Positions 60,620 to 64,000 of a stretch of DNA of 64,000 bases are shown piece after piece (the stretch's first letter is position 1; the number at the start of each line of letters is the position of its first letter). Origin of the DNA: Methanobacteriota archaeon (GTDB lineage Archaea; Halobacteriota; Methanomicrobia; Methanomicrobiales; Methanospirillaceae). The notes beneath the pieces are model-generated. The model saw only the letters and a list, made by a program, of their open reading frames with translations. It was not told the origin of the DNA and made no database searches. Made by a program: the position numbers and the translations under genes. Location of the stretch: positions 1-64,000 of the forward strand of contig JAKPPV010000003.1 of the NCBI GenBank assembly GCA_029547145.1. The letters are read 5' to 3'.

Positions 60620-61333
60620 TCAGCCGGACCGGAGGGTGCCACTCTCCCGGAGCGAACGGTGCCCCCGGCGGGTGACGACCAGGTGGTCGAGGACCTGGAT
60701 ACCGAGGAGGTCTCCCGCCTCGACGAGCTGGCGGGTGATCGCCAGGTCCTGTGACGAGGGGTCGAGCGAGCCCGAGGGGTGGTTGTGGACGAAGATGATG
60801 GCGGCGGCCCGGTCGGTGATCGCGTCGGCGAAGGCCTCCCGCGGGTGGACCTGGCTCGCGTTCAATAGGCCGACCGTGAGCGTGCGTGCCCGGATCACCT
60901 CGCCGGCCCCGTTCAGCGTGATCCCGAGAAAGTGTTCCTGCTGCCGGTGACGGATCGTGTCGACGGAGGGCAGGGAGAGCACGTCCTCGGGACGGGTGAT
61001 GCGCAGCCCCTGGTTCCGGTCCTCGAACCGCCGGGAGAGTTCGAAACCGGCCAGGAGCTCGCAGGCCTTCGCCTTTCCGATCCCGGGGACCGCCAGGAGG
61101 TCCTCGACCGTGACGGCGTGCCGTTTCCGTTCGAAGACGTCCCGAACCTCGGAGGCGACCGCCAGGACGTCCCGCCCGTGCGTCCCGCGACCGAGGATGA
61201 CGGCGATCAGGTCGCGGGTCGAGAGCGCCTCAACACCCTTCCGGATCAGCCTCTCGCGTGGCCGATCCCGCTCGGGGATCTCGGTGATTCGTCGTGCCGC
61301 CACGCTGAGAGGTGAGATGGTCCATGACTTCAA
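60620..61333 (-). CDS. radC: RadC/JAB-domain protein
   Basis: A 237-residue protein with N-terminal helix-hairpin-helix (LLAVPGIGKAKACELLAGFELSRR) and a C-terminal RadC JAMM domain: HNHPSGSLDPSSQD fits HxHx7Sx2D. The molecular role of RadC is unclear; it is linked to DNA metabolism in bacteria. The start is TTG at 61333 with GGAG 7 nt upstream, since no ATG or GTG suits the family start RLIRKGVEALSTRDL. It is divergent from rubrerythrin, 75 bp apart, across an inverted repeat. Confidence 0.85.
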   Translation of the reverse strand: MKSWTISPLSVAARRITEIPERDRPRERLIRKGVEALSTRDLIAVILGRGTHGRDVLAVASEVRDVFERKRHAVTVEDLLAVPGIGKAKACELLAGFELSRRFEDRNQGLRITRPEDVLSLPSVDTIRHRQQEHFLGITLNGAGEVIRARTLTVGLLNASQVHPREAFADAITDRAAAIIFVHNHPSGSLDPSSQDLAITRQLVEAGDLLGIQVLDHLVVTRRGHRSLRESGTLRSG

Positions 61334-61351
61334 CGTTCTTCTCCGCCGTTG

Positions 61352-61369
61352 TTTCGTACGGAGACGAAA
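61352..61369. repeat. Inverted repeat TTTCGT-N6-ACGAAA between radC and rubrerythrin
   Basis: A perfect 6+6 inverted repeat in the divergent spacer, 7 nt before the rubrerythrin TATA box. Likely an operator for one or both genes. Confidence 0.6.
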
Positions 61370-61375
61370 TAACAA

Positions 61376-61383
61376 GGTATAAG
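61376..61383 (+). promoter_or_regulatory. TATA box of rubrerythrin
   Basis: GGTATAAG, 26 nt before the ATG at 61409, predicting a leaderless or nearly leaderless mRNA. Confidence 0.65.
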
Positions 61384-61408
61384 TAGGGAGCGGACGCCAG
61401 TAGTCTGC

Positions 61409-61912
61409 ATGGCGACCATGGACAACGTGAAAGCAGCGTTCGCGGGCGAATCGCAGGCGAACCGGAGGTACCTCTCCTTCTCGGAGAAGGCCAGGCAGGA
61501 CGGGTACCCCGTGATCGCCCGCCTCTTCCGTGCCGCCTCCGATGCGGAGGCGATCCACGCCCGGACCCTGCTGAACGTGATGGGTGCGGTGGGATCGACC
61601 GCCGAGAACCTCGCGGCATCCGTGGACGGCGAGACCCACGAGTTCACCGAGATGTACCCGGCGTTCATCCGGGAGGCGGAGAGCGAGGGGCAGAAGAGCG
61701 CGGTACAGCCGTTCACGTATGCGATGAAGGCCGAAGAGGTCCACGCCGAGCTGTACGCAAAGGCCGCAGAGGCTGTCAGGGCCGGAAAGGACCTCGCCGC
61801 GGCGAGGGTGCTGCTCTGCCCGGTCTGCGGCAACATCGCCCTCGACGAGGCACCCGAACGGTGCCCCATCTGTGGCGTCCCCGGCGCCCGCTTCCGCGAG
61901 GTCACGGTCTAA
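61409..61912 (+). CDS. rbr: Rubrerythrin
   Basis: A 167-residue peroxidase. N-terminal ferritin-like diiron domain with FAGESQANRRYLSFSEKA and AEEVHAELY, then a C-terminal rubredoxin domain with CPVCG...CPICG. It reduces H2O2 to water and is a chief oxygen-defence enzyme of anaerobes. It is close to radC and downstream of the redox cluster. A hairpin and T-run follow at 61928-61949. Confidence 0.95.
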   Translation: MATMDNVKAAFAGESQANRRYLSFSEKARQDGYPVIARLFRAASDAEAIHARTLLNVMGAVGSTAENLAASVDGETHEFTEMYPAFIREAESEGQKSAVQPFTYAMKAEEVHAELYAKAAEAVRAGKDLAAARVLLCPVCGNIALDEAPERCPICGVPGARFREVTV

Positions 61913-61927
61913 AAAAGATCGATACAG

Positions 61928-61948
61928 GCCGGCTCGCGCCGGCACCTT
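61928..61948. terminator. Bidirectional terminator hairpin between rbr and nifB
   Basis: GCCGG / CCGGC hairpin with loop CTCGCG, followed on the plus strand by TTTT. It serves convergent genes. Confidence 0.6.
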
Positions 61949-62863
61949 TTACTCCTTCTTCGGTTCGTCGTGCTTCTCGCAGTAGATCTCGGACTGGATA
62001 TCCTTTCCGAGGAGGCCGATCGCGTCTGAACGGCACCGCTGGCAGTGGCGCATCTGCTTGATGTAGGGTGCGCACCGGTCCTGCATCTCACGCTTCTGGG
62101 CGGGCGTCGGGGGGACCACGTCCCTGAACTTGTACTGCGGGATCACCGGGATCAGGTTGAAGGTATAGGCCCCCAGTTCCGAGGTCTTCTTCGCGATCTC
62201 GAGGATCTGGTCGTCGTTCACGCCCGGGATCCAGACGGTGTTCACCTTGACGATCATGCCGAGCCGAGCCGACTCCTCGATCCCCTTCAGCTGGTTCTCG
62301 ATCAGGATCTGCGCCGCCTCGACCCCGGTGTAACGCGTCCCGTGATAGTCGATGTGGTCGTAGATCTTCGCGCCGACCTCGGGGTCGAGGGCGTTCATCG
62401 TGACCGTGATGTTCCCGACGCCGAGCTCGGCGAGCTCCGCGACGCGTTCGGGGAGCAGCAGGCCGTTCGTGGAGAGGCAGCGCATCGCGTCCGGGAAGTG
62501 CTCCCTGATCAGCCGGAGGGCCTCGAAGGTCTCCTCGTTCGCGAGCGGGTCGCCCGGCCCCGCGATCCCGATCACCCTGATGTACTTGTGCTCGTCGAGC
62601 ACCTTCCGGATGAGCGGGACCGCCTCCTCGGGGGTCACCACCCGGCTCGTCACGCCGGGCCGGGACTCGTTGACGCAGTCGAAGTCCCGGACACAGTAGT
62701 TGCACTGGATGTTGCACTTCGGCGCGATCGGCAGGTGCATCCGACCGAAGGCGTGGCAGGCCTTCTCCGAGAAGCACGGGTGCTCCTTGATGCGGCGGAG
62801 TGTCGCCGGGTCGTACGGAACCTCGCGACCCTCAACGGTTGCGGTACGGTAGCCTTCGGTCAT
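61949..62863 (-). CDS. nifB: NifB-type radical SAM protein
   Basis: A 304-residue radical SAM protein. HPCFSEKACHAFGRMHLPIAPKCNIQCNYC carries the NifB start and the cluster motif CNIQCNYC (CX3CX2C), followed by FDCVNESRPGV, GIAGPGDPLAN, STNGLLLP and TVTMNALDPEVGAKIYDHI. Archaeal NifB of about this length lacks the NifX-like C-terminal domain and makes NifB-co for nitrogenase. No nif structural genes are in the window, so whether this strain fixes nitrogen is open. AATTTATAG at 62889-62897 on the minus strand is a likely TATA box. Confidence 0.9.
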   Translation of the reverse strand: MTEGYRTATVEGREVPYDPATLRRIKEHPCFSEKACHAFGRMHLPIAPKCNIQCNYCVRDFDCVNESRPGVTSRVVTPEEAVPLIRKVLDEHKYIRVIGIAGPGDPLANEETFEALRLIREHFPDAMRCLSTNGLLLPERVAELAELGVGNITVTMNALDPEVGAKIYDHIDYHGTRYTGVEAAQILIENQLKGIEESARLGMIVKVNTVWIPGVNDDQILEIAKKTSELGAYTFNLIPVIPQYKFRDVVPPTPAQKREMQDRCAPYIKQMRHCQRCRSDAIGLLGKDIQSEIYCEKHDEPKKE

Positions 62864-62900
62864 GGGTTCACCACTAGGTCTCTCGATACGTGACTATAAA

Positions 62901-63260
62901 TTACTGATGGGAACGGCAACGGAGGGCGATCGCCCGGTCGAACGCACCGCGCGCCTCCTCGCACCGCCCCAGGGCGTCGAGCGCGTTCGATCGGGCGATG
63001 TGCAGCGCAGGCCGATCGGGCGCCACCGCGAGCGCCCGGTCGTACGCCCGGAGGGCCTCGTCGTACCGTTCGAGGGCGTAGTACACGTTCCCCATCCCGA
63101 GGATCGCCTCGATGAGGGAGGGGTCGAGGGTCAGGGCCCGTTCGAAGGCGGCGAGCGCACGGTCGTAGTCGCGCCGACGCATGCAGAACATCCCGCGGAA
63201 GACCCAGGAGGCGGGGTCGTCGCCGCCCGGGGGACAGGGATCGGGTGAACCACCGTTCAT
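62901..63260 (-). CDS. TPR-repeat protein
   Basis: A 119-residue protein made of about three tetratricopeptide repeats (WVFRGMFCMRRRDYDRALAAFERALTLDPS, AILGMGNVYYALERYDEALRAYDRALAVAPD, LHIARSNALDALGRCEEARGAFDRAIAL). It is a protein-interaction module with unknown partner. The ATG at 63260 lies 24 nt after a minus-strand TACCTTTATGC TATA-like element. Confidence 0.82.
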   Translation of the reverse strand: MNGGSPDPCPPGGDDPASWVFRGMFCMRRRDYDRALAAFERALTLDPSLIEAILGMGNVYYALERYDEALRAYDRALAVAPDRPALHIARSNALDALGRCEEARGAFDRAIALRCRSHQ

Positions 63261-63312
63261 GATCCGGGAGTGGGGGCGGGGGAGCATAAAGGTAGTCGCC
63301 GCCGGCAACCGG

Positions 63313-63684
63313 TCACCCGGTCCTCCGGATCACGAGCCACGAGCCCGGACCGGCCCGCCTGAACGGAACGAAGAGGAACGTCCCCCCGTACCGCTGCCCG
63401 TGGAGCCGTACCTCCCGCCGGTCGTCCTCCCAGACCACCGGGTCGTACTCTCCCCGGTCCAGGATCCGCACCTCGCCCGCGCCGTACTCCCCGTCGGGGA
63501 TCGTCCCCTCGAAGTCGAGGTAGTTGAGCGGGTGGTCCTCCGTCGCGATCGCGAGGTGCCGCTCTCCCGGGTGTCCGGGAAGGCCCCGCGGCACGGCCCA
63601 CGAGACCAGCACGCCCCCGTGCTCGAGCCGGACGTCGTGGTGGTGCGTGCGTGAGCTGTGGTCGTGGACCACGAACCGCGGCAT
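63313..63684 (-). CDS. Stand-alone LigD-type 3'-phosphoesterase domain protein
   Basis: A 123-residue protein equal to the phosphoesterase domain of bacterial non-homologous end-joining ligase D. FVVHDHSSRTHHHDVRLEHGGVLVSWAVPRGLP holds the conserved histidines and aspartate, with DHPLNYLDFEGTIPDGEYGAGEV and YGGTFLFVPFRR after. It trims 3'-phosphates and ribonucleotides from DNA ends. No LigD polymerase, ligase or Ku is nearby, so it acts alone or with other factors. It lies 12 bp after the Hsp20 gene stop. Confidence 0.92.
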   Translation of the reverse strand: MPRFVVHDHSSRTHHHDVRLEHGGVLVSWAVPRGLPGHPGERHLAIATEDHPLNYLDFEGTIPDGEYGAGEVRILDRGEYDPVVWEDDRREVRLHGQRYGGTFLFVPFRRAGPGSWLVIRRTG

Positions 63685-63696
63685 CGAAAAAAAAGG

Positions 63697-64000
63697 TTAC
63701 TCGATCGGGATCCGGGTCCCGCGCTCGACGGTGGTCTTCTTGAGCCGGATCTCCAGGACGCCGTTCGTGAACGACGAACGGGCGCCTTCCGCCGTCACCT
63801 CGTGCGGGAGCGGGATCACCCGGGACATGTATCCGAAGGTGCGCTCCTGCCGGTAGAACTGCCCGGTCTCGGCACCCTCCTGGCGCTCCGAGCGGCGCTC
63901 GCACGCGATCTCGAGCTCGTCCGGAGAGAGGAGCCGGACGGTGATGTTCTCACGCTCGACACCGGGCAGGTCGGCGACCACCAGCACCTCGTCCTGGTCC
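63697..64000 (-). CDS. Hsp20/alpha-crystallin small heat-shock protein (5' part outside the window)
   Basis: About 101 C-terminal residues are visible; the frame runs off the window end, so the N-terminus is missing. LVVADLPGVERENITVRLL, ELEIACERR, FGYMSRVIPLPHEV and FTNGVLEIRLKKT are the alpha-crystallin domain, with a C-terminal IPI motif (GTRIPIE). It is an ATP-independent chaperone that holds unfolded proteins. The neighbouring DNA-end enzyme may share its transcript. Confidence 0.9.
   Translation of the reverse strand, partial: DQDEVLVVADLPGVERENITVRLLSPDELEIACERRSERQEGAETGQFYRQERTFGYMSRVIPLPHEVTAEGARSSFTNGVLEIRLKKTTVERGTRIPIE

Overview
This window comes from a high-GC methanogenic euryarchaeon, most likely a member of the Methanomicrobiales. 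The methanogen calls rest on mtd, mer, thiol:fumarate reductase (tfrAB), two CofH-type F420 biosynthesis enzymes and a Tfx regulator. The archaeal calls rest on TFB, aIF5B, S6e, S8e, L37e, Sm/Lsm, Gar1, SRP19, the PolD small subunit and SepF. NosD/PKD/CBM surface proteins, hybrid PAS kinases and iron-sulfur flavoproteins are typical of Methanomicrobiales. Many genes have a TATA box 22-30 nt before the start codon and no leader, as expected of archaea. The species is not determined. No rRNA, CRISPR array, insertion sequence or prophage was seen; the window looks like ordinary chromosome, densely packed on both strands.

Layout. 0-2 kb: end of purE, a DUF523-DUF1722 protein and a SOUL protein. 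1.9-5.7 kb: a large secreted beta-helix/CBM/PKD protein and a sensor-like lipoprotein. 5.8-11 kb: thiC, a metallo-beta-lactamase-fold hydrolase, a DUF123 nuclease-like protein, a hybrid receiver/PAS/histidine kinase and an iron-sulfur flavoprotein. 11-16.7 kb: two CofH paralogues around a DUF1805 gene, signal peptidase, PolD small subunit and a flavin-binding protein. 16.7-22 kb: a PAS protein paired with a KaiC-like protein, a glutaredoxin-thioredoxin reductase fusion, an SGNH-NosD-dockerin surface protein, DUF169 and a decayed PKD fragment. 22-31 kb: tfrAB, aspartokinase, purM, zpr1-sepF, a PUA protein, lsm-rpl37e-purF and tRNA-His.

31-41 kb is the information-processing core: infB, rps6e, rps8e, hypB, srp19, a PHP protein, gar1-tfb, two tRNA-Ala genes, tfx, and the C1-pathway genes mtd and mer on either side of a GalT-like gene. 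Mtd and Mer catalyse two consecutive F420-dependent steps, so the cofactor genes at 11-14 kb serve the enzymes at 38-41 kb. 41.5-48.3 kb: an unknown protein with a HAD phosphatase and a transglutaminase-like lipoprotein, the minimal sufC-sufB pair, pcm, a cyclase-family gene and an unknown gene. 48.4-55.2 kb is a six-gene, tightly overlapping amino-sugar nucleotide operon (two nucleotidyltransferases, GlmS, hexapeptide acetyltransferase, DegT aminotransferase, Gfo/Idh oxidoreductase), probably making an acetamido sugar for surface glycans.

55-64 kb: an OCD-family enzyme, a JAMM protease-like gene with ribL, then a redox and oxygen-defence island. That island holds two iron-sulfur flavoproteins, peroxiredoxin, an AhpD-like protein, a 41-residue desulforedoxin, a rubredoxin-like protein, another flavodoxin-fold protein, radC and rubrerythrin. 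It is followed by nifB, a TPR protein, a stand-alone LigD phosphoesterase domain and the end of an Hsp20 gene cut by the window edge. The most notable points are the oxygen-defence island, the diamino-sugar operon, the unknown 41.5-44.4 kb operon, a PAS/KaiC-like gene pair, a probable CTG start codon on the hybrid kinase, loss of a conserved cysteine in the DUF523 protein, and a 45-bp perfect repeat inside aspartokinase.
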